A program made the translations under genes and the position numbers. 64,000 bases of DNA from Mucilaginibacter aquariorum (GTDB lineage Bacteria; Bacteroidota; Bacteroidia; Sphingobacteriales; Sphingobacteriaceae): contig NZ_JANHOH010000008.1 of the NCBI RefSeq assembly GCF_024498135.1, forward strand, positions 124,001 through 188,000. The letters are read 5' to 3'. Below are positions 27,869-37,034 of the stretch, one piece after another. Under the pieces are notes generated by a model. It was not told the origin of the DNA, made no database searches, and saw only the letters and a program-made list of their open reading frames with translations. Numbering within the stretch: the stretch's first letter is position 1; the number at the start of each line of letters is the position of its first letter.

Positions 27869-29932
27869 ATGAAATACTTAAATAGCATTGGCAAACTTGT
27901 TTGTTTATCAATCATACTAAACTGGGCCGGGATGGAAGCATCGTCGGCCCAGGCAATTAAAGCCACGGTGCTTAAAAAGATAGATAATGGTCAAATAAAT
28001 GCCCATTATGTAAGTAACCGTGCACCCCTGCAAAAAGCATACTTTGTTAAATTGCCCGTGGGTAGTATTAAAGCGGGCGGGTGGTTGAAAAAAGCATTAG
28101 AACTACAGCGCGATGGCCTTACAGGCAACCTTGGGGAAATTAGTATCTGGCTATCAAAAACTAACAACTCCTGGCTTAATAAAGAGGGCAAAGGCGAATA
28201 TGGTTGGGAAGAGCTGCCTTACTGGCTTAAGGGATATGCCAACATTGGCTATATGCTTGGCGATAAAAAGATGATCGGCGAGGCAAAGTTTTGGATCGAC
28301 GCCGTGCTAAATAATCAGCGGGATAACGGCGACTTTGGCCCTGCTGTTGAACGTAAAGGCAACCGCGACCTTTGGACTAATATGCCAATGCTTTGGTGCT
28401 TGCAGTCGTACTACGAGTACAGTAAAGATCCGCGTGTAATTCCATTCATGACAAAATACTTCAGGTACCAGCTATCGCTGCCCGATAATAAACTATTGGA
28501 AGATTATTGGGAGAATAGCCGTGGCGGCGACAATATCGCAAGTGTTTATTGGCTTTATAATCGTACCGGTGATAAGTTTTTGCTTGAACTGGCTACCAAG
28601 CTGGACCAAAACACCGCCAACTGGCGCCAGGGCAATAATCTGCCCAACTGGCATAATGTAAACGTTGCACAGTGCTTTAGAGAACCGGCCACCTTTTATC
28701 TGCAAAGTCATAAACCGCAGGACCTGGCTGCAACGTATAACGATTTTGAGTTGATCCGTAACGTTTATGGGCAGGTGCCCGGTGGCATGTTTGGGGCTGA
28801 TGAAAATGCCCGTAAAGGGTATGATGACCCTCGCCAGGCGGTAGAAACTTGTGGCATGGTAGAACAAATGACATCAAACCAGATGTTGCTTGGCATTACC
28901 GGCGACCGCTTTTGGGCAGAGAATTGCGAGGATGTGGCCTTCAATACGTTTTCTGCGGCCTTTATGCCCGATTATAGGTCGTTACGTTATTTAACAGCAC
29001 CAAATATGGTTATCAGCGATGGCAAAAATCATAACCCGGGCATTGATAACAGCGGGCCATTTTTAATGATGAACCCTTTTAGCAGTCGTTGCTGCCAGCA
29101 TAACCACGCCGCTGGTTGGGTTTATTATGCAGAGAATAGCTGGATGGGCACACCGGATAATGGTTTAGTAGCACAGCTTTATACCGAAGGGCAGGTTAAC
29201 GCCAAGGTTGGCAGTGGTACAAAAGTTACCATAACCGAAACCACTAAATATCCCTTTAAAGATCAGGTAAATTTTACGGTGAATGCTGCTAAATCAGTTT
29301 CGTTTCCACTATATCTGCGCATACCGGCGTGGTGCAAAAATGCATCTGTCAAAATAAACGGTGTTCCGGTAAAGGTGAACAGTTCAACCGGCGAATATAT
29401 ACGACTGACCAAAACCTGGAAAAATGGCGACAAGGTGACGTTGCATTTACCTATGCAATTAAAGGTTAGGCAGTGGGCGAAAAATAAAAACAGTGTGAGC
29501 GTAAATTATGGCCCTTTAACTTATTCTTTAAAGATCGACGAAAGATATATTAAGGAAGATAGTAAGAAAACGGCTATCGGCGATTCCCGCTGGCAGGCCG
29601 GTGCTGATCCGGAAAAATGGCCGTCGTATGAGATACATCCTGCATCGGCCTGGAATTATGGGTTGATCGTAGATGAAAAACATCCCGAAAACTCCTTCAA
29701 GATCATACACCGCGAATGGCCTAAGGATGATAATCCTTTCACTAATAACGGCGCACCGATACATCTGATCGCCAAAGGCAAAGCGATTCCCGGATGGACG
29801 GTAGACCAGTACGGTTTGTGCAGTGTATTACCACAAAGCCCGGTTAAAAATACCGAGCCGGTAAAACAGCTAACATTGGTGCCAATGGGCGGTGCAAGAT
29901 TAAGGATCTCATCGTTCCCGGTAATACAATAA
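27869..29932 (+). CDS. GH127-type beta-L-arabinofuranosidase
   Basis: 687 residues with an N-terminal signal (cleavage near SSAQ, about residue 28). An (alpha/alpha)6 barrel is followed by beta domains. The zinc/cysteine active site known from Bifidobacterium HypBA1 is reproduced: E326-x-C328 (VETCGM) and C408-C409 (SRCCQHN), with C408 expected to be the cysteine nucleophile. It should release beta-L-arabinofuranose or a related sugar from plant glycans or glycoproteins in the periplasm. The C-terminus (GGARLRISSFPVIQ) looks like a natural family end. The same frame stays open for 34 sense codons after the stop. Confidence 0.88.
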   Translation: MKYLNSIGKLVCLSIILNWAGMEASSAQAIKATVLKKIDNGQINAHYVSNRAPLQKAYFVKLPVGSIKAGGWLKKALELQRDGLTGNLGEISIWLSKTNNSWLNKEGKGEYGWEELPYWLKGYANIGYMLGDKKMIGEAKFWIDAVLNNQRDNGDFGPAVERKGNRDLWTNMPMLWCLQSYYEYSKDPRVIPFMTKYFRYQLSLPDNKLLEDYWENSRGGDNIASVYWLYNRTGDKFLLELATKLDQNTANWRQGNNLPNWHNVNVAQCFREPATFYLQSHKPQDLAATYNDFELIRNVYGQVPGGMFGADENARKGYDDPRQAVETCGMVEQMTSNQMLLGITGDRFWAENCEDVAFNTFSAAFMPDYRSLRYLTAPNMVISDGKNHNPGIDNSGPFLMMNPFSSRCCQHNHAAGWVYYAENSWMGTPDNGLVAQLYTEGQVNAKVGSGTKVTITETTKYPFKDQVNFTVNAAKSVSFPLYLRIPAWCKNASVKINGVPVKVNSSTGEYIRLTKTWKNGDKVTLHLPMQLKVRQWAKNKNSVSVNYGPLTYSLKIDERYIKEDSKKTAIGDSRWQAGADPEKWPSYEIHPASAWNYGLIVDEKHPENSFKIIHREWPKDDNPFTNNGAPIHLIAKGKAIPGWTVDQYGLCSVLPQSPVKNTEPVKQLTLVPMGGARLRISSFPVIQ

Positions 29933-30037
29933 AGATCAACATCTATCCATGCTGTGGAACTGGAATTTGATGGCAATACATTGCTTTGCGACCGCGACAA
30001 ACCTTTTAATTTCTATTTAAAAACCGATCAATGGTGA
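29933..30037 (+). pseudogene. Short coding-like tail in frame after the GH127 stop
   Basis: After the TAA at 29930-29932 the same frame runs on for 34 sense codons to a TGA. The codons read like protein, e.g. HAVELEFDGNTLLCDRD and PFNFYL, with local codon usage. No start codon or separate reading makes it a gene. It could be a remnant of a lost neighbour or an old C-terminal extension. Its last codons form the left arm of the terminator-like hairpin at 30021-30067. The parent gene was not recognised. Confidence 0.3.
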
Positions 30038-30067
30038 TGCGTAAAGGGCATTGTCATTGATCGGTTT
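30021..30067 (+). terminator. Long terminator-like hairpin ending the SusCD1-GH127 operon
   Basis: Perfect 13-base arms AAACCGATCAATG (30021-30033) and CATTGATCGGTTT (30055-30067), with a nested ATGC/GCAT stem inside the loop. It separates the first PUL operon from the epimerase operon. The rest of the 29933-30249 gap holds the coding-like tail and the 21-bp-spaced repeat. Confidence 0.65.
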
Positions 30068-30107
30068 CATGTGTCTATCTTCATCTCAATAATAGCCAAT
30101 TCTGGCT

Positions 30108-30140
30108 ATTAACATTTGTGCTATAAACTTTAACATCTGT
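30108..30140 (+). promoter_or_regulatory. Direct-repeat element upstream of the epimerase operon, putative HTCS2 site
   Basis: Two 12-mers, ATTAACATTTGT (30108) and TTTAACATCTGT (30129), begin exactly 21 bases apart and are separated by a stretch ending ATAAAC. By eye, 27 of 33 positions match the element at 41357. A -7-like TAGATTTA lies at 30167-30174. The element ends 109 bases before the ATG. Confidence 0.6.
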
Positions 30141-30249
30141 GGTATAATGGCTGGTAGGTCAATTAATAGATTTACCAGATTGTGTTAAACCAATAACCCT
30201 AAGTGTTTCTTCTGATTTTTTAATTAAAGACCTGTTAGTTGAACCGGTC

Positions 30250-31926
30250 ATGATCAAACCTATGACGAACTATTTTATTTTGTATTTGAACCGGATAAAT
30301 AGATATGACAACTTGTATTTGGCCAGGTTGTATCAATGGTTAAAGATATTGTCTATTACCAGCGTGCCACTTGCGCTATGCAATCCTAATTTAGCTTATG
30401 CACAGGGCCGGTTAAAAATTGCCAGCCAAATGCAAGCGTCAATGACCGATAAACTTTTAAAGCAATGGTACCCGCGTTCGATAGATAGTGTGGATGGTGG
30501 TTTCTTAAGTGCGTTCAGTTACGATTTTAAACCGGTTGGCAATCAGGATAAGATGATTGTTACCCAGGCCCGGCATGTATGGAGCAACGCTAAAGCTGCG
30601 CAGCTTTTTCCGGATGTTAAATATTACGCCGATGGTGCCAGACAAGGGTATTTGTTTTTGAAGAATGTTTTATGGGATAAGCAATACGGCGGCTTTTATA
30701 CCTATACCGATAGGCAGGGTAATGTAAAGAAGAGCAACTTTGCACCAAAGGAAGCTTACGGCAATTCATTTGCCTTATATGCTATGGCAGCTTACTACCA
30801 GCAATCGGGCGATACAAGTGCTTTAAACCTTGCTAAGCAGGAATTTGCGTGGCTGGAACATCATAGCCACGACCCGGTTAATAAAGGATACTTTCAGCAT
30901 ATGGAGCGCGATGGCACACCTATAAAAAGGCCAGCAGGTATGAGCGTCAATGCGGAGCTGGGGTACAAAGATCAAAATACTTCCATCCACTTATTAGAAG
31001 CCTTTACCGAACTGTACCAGGTTTGGCCGGATGAGCTTTTGAAAACCCGTTTGCAGGAAATGCTGACCTTACTTACCAATACTATTATCAACAAAAAAGG
31101 GTACCTGCAGTTGTTCTTTCAGCCGGATTGGACGCCGGTATCTTTAAGGGACTCTTCAGAAATTGCAATAAATAAATATAAAAGTATCGACCACGTCTCT
31201 TTCGGGCACGATGTGGAAACGGCTTATCTGATGCTGGAAGCATCTAATGTGCTTGGCGTGAAAGATAACACGGCTATTTTAAAGCTTGGTAAAAAAATGG
31301 TAGATCATGCGCTGGATAATGGCTGGGATAACCAGGTTGGAGGCTTTTACGACGAAGGGTTTTATTATAAAGATAAACCTGGCATCAGCATTTTGACCGA
31401 TACCAAAAACTGGTGGGCACAAGCGGAGGGATTAAATACACTGCTGATCATGAGCCATTATTACCCAAATGACCGGCACAAATATTACGGCAAGTTTTTA
31501 AAGTTGTGGAGCTATGTTCAAACTTATCTGATAGATGAGGAACACGGCGATTGGTACCAGGGCGGCCTTGATAAGCAGCCACAATATAAAACGGCGTTAA
31601 AAGGGCAGATCTGGAAAGGTACTTACCATACTTTACGGGCATTTATAAATTGTATAGCTCAGTTAGATCCCGATAAAATGCCACCGACTATACCCAAAAA
31701 CCTCAAAAGAAAAACTGAACAGGGTATAATTACGCTGAGCTGGAACAAATCAACCGACAATAACAAGATACTGGGATATAATATCTACAATGGCAATAAA
31801 CGAGTAGCCTTTACGCCGCTATCTCAAATAGAGATCAAAGTATCAGACCTGAGATCAATTTCAAATTTATCCCTGGATGTTGTAGATCTGCAGGGTAACA
31901 GATCGGCAAGGGGCCGGTTTAATTAG
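30250..31926 (+). CDS. Secreted AGE-family epimerase/isomerase with Fn3-like C-terminal domain
   Basis: 558 residues. The N-terminus has a late hydrophobic signal ending near NLAYAQ (about residue 52 from this ATG). An N-acylglucosamine-2-epimerase (alpha/alpha)6 barrel spans about 60-470 (YGNSFALYAMAAYYQ; SFGHDVETAYLML; NWWAQAEGLNTLL). A fibronectin-type-III-like domain follows from about 473 (ITLSWNKSTDNNKILGYNIYNG). In mannan degraders, AGE proteins act as mannobiose 2-epimerases, and GH26 lies two genes downstream, so that activity is the best guess. Such epimerases are normally cytoplasmic; export and the Fn3 tail are unusual. The start codon is uncertain. Confidence 0.85.
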   Translation: MIKPMTNYFILYLNRINRYDNLYLARLYQWLKILSITSVPLALCNPNLAYAQGRLKIASQMQASMTDKLLKQWYPRSIDSVDGGFLSAFSYDFKPVGNQDKMIVTQARHVWSNAKAAQLFPDVKYYADGARQGYLFLKNVLWDKQYGGFYTYTDRQGNVKKSNFAPKEAYGNSFALYAMAAYYQQSGDTSALNLAKQEFAWLEHHSHDPVNKGYFQHMERDGTPIKRPAGMSVNAELGYKDQNTSIHLLEAFTELYQVWPDELLKTRLQEMLTLLTNTIINKKGYLQLFFQPDWTPVSLRDSSEIAINKYKSIDHVSFGHDVETAYLMLEASNVLGVKDNTAILKLGKKMVDHALDNGWDNQVGGFYDEGFYYKDKPGISILTDTKNWWAQAEGLNTLLIMSHYYPNDRHKYYGKFLKLWSYVQTYLIDEEHGDWYQGGLDKQPQYKTALKGQIWKGTYHTLRAFINCIAQLDPDKMPPTIPKNLKRKTEQGIITLSWNKSTDNNKILGYNIYNGNKRVAFTPLSQIEIKVSDLRSISNLSLDVVDLQGNRSARGRFN

Positions 31927-31950
31927 GTCACACGTTTTTAATAGATAACC

Positions 31951-34470
31951 ATGATAAACATGTACAATAAAAAGGTATTAGTAGTTGCCTGCTTTTTAAT
32001 GGCGGCAATGGCTGCAAATGTTACAGTAGTTAAAGCTCAGACTAAGAAAGCTGCCGGGCAAATGATTCTGAACAAACTGGAATACCTGGAATATCAAGGC
32101 GTAAACGTAATGCTTGCGCACGATTTTTATCCAGAGGGGCACCAAGGTGGTGTGGGGATTATTCAAAACGGGCAGCGTGTGGCTACCAATGGTGATCTTA
32201 GATTGGAACCAACCCCGGGGCAATGGTCGCCTATCCCTAAAGTGGGGAAACGGGTTATTGATAAAGCCAAAAGCGAGGTAAGTGTCCGTATGGAATACCC
32301 TAACCCCGAGATGGATCGCAAAGGGTTCAATCCAATAATTTATCCAGATCTTAAATTTGCCTATAACATCCGCGTGCTGCCGGTAGGTAAATCCTTTAAA
32401 ATAATTATTGACCTTGATAAGCCTTTACCCGACGAGTGGATAGGGAGGGTAGGGTTTAATATCGAACTTTTCCCGGGCATACTCTATGGTAAATCCTATT
32501 ACATGGATAAGCAGTTTGGCATATTTACGCCACAAGCCAATGGGCAAATGTATAAAAGCCCTTATGGTGAAAATGAAGTAATGCCATTGGCTACAGGTAA
32601 AAAATTGACTGTAGCGCCCGAAGCCGACGGACAGCGGATGATCATTGAGAATTTAAAAGACAGTAATCTGCAACTGCTGGATGGTCGGGCTAAGCATAAC
32701 AACGGCTGGTTTGTGGTGCGCTCTTTAATTGCAAAAGGCGCCACAAAAAACGCGATAGAGTGGCTGGTTACGCCATATGCCATTGAAGGTTGGCAGTCGG
32801 CCCCTGTAGTACAAGTATCACAGGTAGGTTATCACCCCGCGCAACAAAAAATTGCCGTTATAGAACTTGATCGTAACGACAAAAGGCGGCTGTCCGTTTC
32901 ATTAATGCGTGTAGCTGAAAACGGCGGGTTAGAGACGGCTTTAAGAGCAGCCCCAACCGAATGGGGCGATTTTTTAAGATATCATTACCTGCAACTCGAT
33001 TTTACAAAGATCACAAAACCGGGCATGTATGTGGTAAAATACGGCGCTTATCAAACCGAGCCATTTCAGATAAGTAAAGATGTTTTTAAGAACGATGTTT
33101 GGCAGCCAACGTTAGAATATTTTATGCCTGCCCAAATGTGCCATATGCGTATCAACGATAAATACCGGGTATGGCATGGCTTATGTCACATGGACGATGC
33201 CCGTATGGCGCCTATTGATTCTAATCACTTTGATGGTTACATATCGGGGCATGATACGTTTACTAAGTTCAAACCCGGCGATAATGTCCCTTTTTTAAAC
33301 CGCGGTGCCTGGCATGATGCAGGCGATTTTGACTTGCGGGTAGAATCGCAGGCCGAGACGGTGCACGGGCTAACATTAGCTTACGAACAATTTGGCTCTA
33401 AGTATGATAACACTACTATCGATCAAAAAAGTCACCTGGTAGAGATCCAACAACCGGATGGGAAGCCCGATCTGTTGCAGCAGATAGAACATGGCTTATT
33501 GTCGATAACAGGAGGCTACCAGGCCATGGGCAGGTTTTACCGCGGCGTAATTGAACCAACTATAAGGCAGTATGTGCTATTAGGCGATGCCGCGAACATT
33601 ACCGATAATAAACCTTTTGTTACCAACGCGGTTAATACCGACCCGATATTAAACCAGCCCGCCCCGGCAGATGATCGTTGGGTATTTACGGAGGATAACC
33701 CGTCGCGCAGTTTGCAAACGGCTGCTGCTTTAGCTGCCGCCAGCCGCGTAATGAAGGGCTATAACGATACCCTTTCGGCACAGTGTCTGCAAATTGCTAA
33801 ACAGGTATGGCAAAATAATAAGGATTTTAAACCCATGCAGAAGGTGGCCTTAGCTACAGAGTTATTTATCACCACGAAAGATAAGGAATATGCAGATTTT
33901 TTAGTTGCCAATACAGCAGGAATTGCAGCAGGCATTGAATACAATGGCTGGCTGGTTAGCCGTACAATGGGTTTAATAGATAATAAAGAATACAAGGATA
34001 AAATTACCGATGCGGTTAAAAAGCTTTACGTGAAAATACAACAGCAAGGCAGTAAAACACCTTATGGCGTACCCTACGAGCCAAGTATTTGGGGCGCCGG
34101 TTGGGGGATACAAAATTTTGGTTACAGGCAGTACTTTTTATATGCCAACTTCCCCGATATTTTTACTGATGATTATATGCTCCATGCCATCAATTTTGTG
34201 TTGGGCTGTCATCCGGGGTCTAATACATCATCCTTTGCATCGGGTGTTGGTGCCAGATCAATGACCACGGCTTACGGCTTTAACCGGGCCGATCTGTCAT
34301 ACATTCCCGGTGGTATCACATCCGGTACAGCTTTGATCCGGCCAGATTTTCCGGAACTTCTAAACTGGCCATACTTGTGGCAACAGGGCGAATACGTGCT
34401 GGGGGGCGGTACATCAGATTACCTTTTCCTGGTAATGGCGGCCGACCATGTGTTAAATAAAAAGAACTAA
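31951..34470 (+). CDS. Glycoside hydrolase family 9 with N-terminal extension and Ig-like domain
   Basis: 839 residues, signal peptide ending near VVKAQ (about 30). Residues about 35-270 form a beta-rich module I do not recognise. The CelD-type Ig-like domain follows (about 273-365, VSQVGYHPAQQKIAVIE) and then the GH9 barrel. Catalytic-site signatures are HDAGDFD with D456 and D459, and a candidate acid E814 near the C-terminus (QQGEYVLGGG); the conserved GCHPGSNTSSFASGVG stretch is present. GH9 enzymes cut beta-1,4-glucan backbones of cellulose, xyloglucan or mixed glucans. It lies in the epimerase-GH26 operon, 18 bases before GH26. Confidence 0.88.
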   Translation: MINMYNKKVLVVACFLMAAMAANVTVVKAQTKKAAGQMILNKLEYLEYQGVNVMLAHDFYPEGHQGGVGIIQNGQRVATNGDLRLEPTPGQWSPIPKVGKRVIDKAKSEVSVRMEYPNPEMDRKGFNPIIYPDLKFAYNIRVLPVGKSFKIIIDLDKPLPDEWIGRVGFNIELFPGILYGKSYYMDKQFGIFTPQANGQMYKSPYGENEVMPLATGKKLTVAPEADGQRMIIENLKDSNLQLLDGRAKHNNGWFVVRSLIAKGATKNAIEWLVTPYAIEGWQSAPVVQVSQVGYHPAQQKIAVIELDRNDKRRLSVSLMRVAENGGLETALRAAPTEWGDFLRYHYLQLDFTKITKPGMYVVKYGAYQTEPFQISKDVFKNDVWQPTLEYFMPAQMCHMRINDKYRVWHGLCHMDDARMAPIDSNHFDGYISGHDTFTKFKPGDNVPFLNRGAWHDAGDFDLRVESQAETVHGLTLAYEQFGSKYDNTTIDQKSHLVEIQQPDGKPDLLQQIEHGLLSITGGYQAMGRFYRGVIEPTIRQYVLLGDAANITDNKPFVTNAVNTDPILNQPAPADDRWVFTEDNPSRSLQTAAALAAASRVMKGYNDTLSAQCLQIAKQVWQNNKDFKPMQKVALATELFITTKDKEYADFLVANTAGIAAGIEYNGWLVSRTMGLIDNKEYKDKITDAVKKLYVKIQQQGSKTPYGVPYEPSIWGAGWGIQNFGYRQYFLYANFPDIFTDDYMLHAINFVLGCHPGSNTSSFASGVGARSMTTAYGFNRADLSYIPGGITSGTALIRPDFPELLNWPYLWQQGEYVLGGGTSDYLFLVMAADHVLNKKN

Positions 34471-34488
34471 CCAGATAAACATAAACTT

Positions 34489-35481
34489 ATGAGACTTTAT
34501 ATCCTATTGGTTTTTATGCTGTTTAGCATTTGCGGCTATTCACAGCAACAGTTTGCCCCTGTAAATCCAAATACATCGGCAGAAGCAAGTCAGCTACTGT
34601 CCTACATCTACAGTATCAAAGGCAAACAGATCATTTCGGGTCAGCATAGTTATCCTTATCAACCTAACAGGCATATAGATAGCGTGAAAGCTATCACCGG
34701 TAAAGAGCCGGCGCTTTGGGGGAATGATTTTATCTGGAGCGGCACGCAGGATAAAGGACAAGACATTGTAAATGAAGCGATAAAAAAATATAAAGAGGGT
34801 AGTATTATTTGCCTGATGTGGCACCAGGGAAGACCGATTGACAACCCGCCCTATGGTTGGAAAGAGAGCGTACAGGCAAAACTAACCGATGAGCAATGGA
34901 ACGAATTGGTAACGCCAAACACCGAACTAAATAAAAGGTGGCTTAAACAGATCGATCAGGTAGCTGTGTGGTTAAAGCAATTGCAGGATGCAAAAGTGCC
35001 CGTGTTGTGGCGGCCATATCATGAAATGAACGGCGTTTGGTTTTGGTGGGGAAATAAAAGGGGCAAAAATGGTTTATCAAAATTATGGAGGATGATGTAT
35101 GATCGTTATACCAATTACCATAAACTAAATAACTTGATATGGGTTTGGGGAGCCAACGGTCCGCGGGATTTGCCAGAGGACGAAGCTTTCGCCTATAAAT
35201 ATTTTTACCCGGGCGCTAACTATGTTGATATTTTAGGTACCGATATATATAATGCCGATTACGAACAGAAAGACTATAACGAGTTATTGGCTTTAGCCAA
35301 AGGTAAACCCATTGCATTGACCGAAGTTGGAGAATTACCTAAGCCGGTTATCTTAAAATATCAGCCGGAATGGGTGTGGTTTATGGTTTGGGGCGATTGG
35401 CTGTGGACGCATAACCCGCGTAGTTTGGTGAAAGAAATATATGCACGGCCCGAAACCATCAACCTTGGCGATAAAAAGTAA
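34489..35481 (+). CDS. GH26 endo-beta-1,4-mannanase
   Basis: 330 residues with a signal peptide ending near CGYSQ (residue 19). GH26 catalytic residues are clear: acid/base E179 in RPYHEMNGVWFWWG and nucleophile E279 in ALTEVGELP. Length suits a single catalytic domain without carbohydrate-binding modules. It should hydrolyse beta-1,4-mannan or glucomannan to mannobiose and short oligosaccharides, supplying the epimerase two genes upstream and the MFS transporter downstream. That trio resembles the Bacteroides fragilis mannan pathway, although no GH130 phosphorylase is seen in this window. Confidence 0.92.
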   Translation: MRLYILLVFMLFSICGYSQQQFAPVNPNTSAEASQLLSYIYSIKGKQIISGQHSYPYQPNRHIDSVKAITGKEPALWGNDFIWSGTQDKGQDIVNEAIKKYKEGSIICLMWHQGRPIDNPPYGWKESVQAKLTDEQWNELVTPNTELNKRWLKQIDQVAVWLKQLQDAKVPVLWRPYHEMNGVWFWWGNKRGKNGLSKLWRMMYDRYTNYHKLNNLIWVWGANGPRDLPEDEAFAYKYFYPGANYVDILGTDIYNADYEQKDYNELLALAKGKPIALTEVGELPKPVILKYQPEWVWFMVWGDWLWTHNPRSLVKEIYARPETINLGDKK

Positions 35482-35611
35482 TTGTGGCTGATGAGTATTT
35501 ATTAATGAACTTATTGACAATTAATATATTGCCAAATATTATTAGTTTTAGAAAACCAATTTAGGTAGCCTGCTGCCTTGCTAAATTATAAACCCTTTAA
35601 CCTGATTAATT

Positions 35612-36865
35612 ATGATCACTATTGAACGTAACAAACTTTTTTGGGCAAGCTGCCTGGCTTTGATGGTAACCGCACTATCATTTGGCATTAGGGCCGGTAT
35701 AATGAATAAGTTAGGCACCAACTTTAATTTAACAACCGAACAGTTGGGCGTTATTACAGCGGCTGCGTTTTGGGGATTCCCGCTGGCTATTATTGTTGGC
35801 GGTTTTATAGTGGATATTATCGGCATGAAAAAACTGCTTGTAATGGCATTTGTATTTCATTTGGCCGGTATATGCCTAACCGTTTTTGCCACAGGTTACT
35901 GGACGTTGTTTATCTCCACTTTGCTTATAGGTATCGCAAATGGCACCGTCGAGGCGGCATGTAACCCCTTGGTAGCATCTTTATTTACTGATAATAAAAC
36001 CACCAAACTAAACCATTTCCACCTGTGGTTTCCTGGCGGGATAGTAATTGGAACTTTGCTGGTGCTGGCATTAAATTATATTAATATTGGATGGCAGGTA
36101 CAAGTTGCGGTAATGATAATACCCACACTTATCTATGGTTACTTATTTTACATTTTAGATTTCCCGGTTACCGAACGTGTTGCATCCGGTTATTCAGCCG
36201 GCGATATGTATAAGGCAACATTATCTCCTTTATTTGTTTTTATGTTCATCTGTATGTTTGGTACAGCGGTTACCGAGCTGTTTACCGGGCAATGGATAGA
36301 TGTGCTTTTAAAGAATGTAACCACTAACCCCATATTAATTTTAACACTCACAACCGGCGTTATGGTAATTGGGCGGGGTTTTGCAGGCCCTATAGTTCAC
36401 CGATTTTCCCCACAGGGAGTTTTGTTGATGTCGGCAGTAGTTGCTGCAATAGGGTTATACTTGTTAAGTACTTTAACCGGTAATTCCATATTTTTTGCAG
36501 CGTTGGTTTTTGGGGTGGGGGTATGTTATTTTTGGCCTACCATGATAGGTTTTGTTGCAGAATACATACCCAAATCTGGCGCGCTTGGGTTAAATCTTAT
36601 AGGTGGCGCGGGTATGTTTGCCGTTTCGGTTTACAGTATTTTTATGGGTAAACATTACGATGAATTAGTGTTAAAATATTTACCTGCCGGTAACCAGGCA
36701 TCAGATGAAGCGCTTAACAGTGCCAAAAGTTTGGCCGGGCCGGAAGTACTGCGGCTAACTTTAATTATACCAATTGTCTTAATCGTAGCCTTTACCGGGC
36801 TTAATATATACATCCGCTCAAAAAAAAGAAAACAAGCGCCTAATGTTAATATGGGGACTGTGTAA
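35612..36865 (+). CDS. Sugar MFS transporter (fucose/glucose permease-like)
   Basis: 417 residues with 12 predicted membrane segments. The N-terminal pattern (EQLGVITAAAFWGFPLAIIVGGFIVD as two adjoining segments) and GTVEAACNPLVASLF with HLWFPGGIVIG resemble the FHS sugar-permease branch of the MFS. It probably imports a mono- or disaccharide released by GH26 or the epimerase; mannobiose or its epimer is the guess. It is 130 bases from GH26, so it may have its own promoter or be read through. A strong terminator follows it. Confidence 0.85.
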   Translation: MITIERNKLFWASCLALMVTALSFGIRAGIMNKLGTNFNLTTEQLGVITAAAFWGFPLAIIVGGFIVDIIGMKKLLVMAFVFHLAGICLTVFATGYWTLFISTLLIGIANGTVEAACNPLVASLFTDNKTTKLNHFHLWFPGGIVIGTLLVLALNYINIGWQVQVAVMIIPTLIYGYLFYILDFPVTERVASGYSAGDMYKATLSPLFVFMFICMFGTAVTELFTGQWIDVLLKNVTTNPILILTLTTGVMVIGRGFAGPIVHRFSPQGVLLMSAVVAAIGLYLLSTLTGNSIFFAALVFGVGVCYFWPTMIGFVAEYIPKSGALGLNLIGGAGMFAVSVYSIFMGKHYDELVLKYLPAGNQASDEALNSAKSLAGPEVLRLTLIIPIVLIVAFTGLNIYIRSKKRKQAPNVNMGTV

Positions 36866-36906
36866 ATAGCTTTATTACAGTTTATTAATCGTTGTTGATG
36901 GTTTAA

Positions 36907-36941
36907 AAAGATAGCGCTCTCTGCAAAGAGGCGCTATCTTT
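36907..36941 (+). terminator. Rho-independent terminator after the MFS gene
   Basis: AAAGATAGCGC (36907-36917) pairs perfectly with GCGCTATCTTT (36931-36941), extended inward by CTCT/AGAG, and is followed by TATTTTT. Confidence 0.85.
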
Positions 36942-36989
36942 ATTTTTAGTTATTTAGTGTAGTAATTACATTTATTATTACCTTTAGTT

Positions 36990-37020
36990 AACAGTCGATA
37001 GCTCCCTATAGTTGACTGTT
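36990..37020 (+). promoter_or_regulatory. Inverted repeat just upstream of HTCS2
   Basis: AACAGTC (36990-36996) and GACTGTT (37014-37020) form an inverted repeat 14 bases before the HTCS2 ATG. It could be an autoregulatory site or a leader hairpin over the ribosome-binding region. Confidence 0.3.
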
Positions 37021-37034
37021 GACCAATTATAACT

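Noticed and set aside
29656-30000. Minus-strand frame spanning the end of GH127 and the tail
   Set aside because: Antisense to the clear GH127 C-terminus, with no recognisable features.
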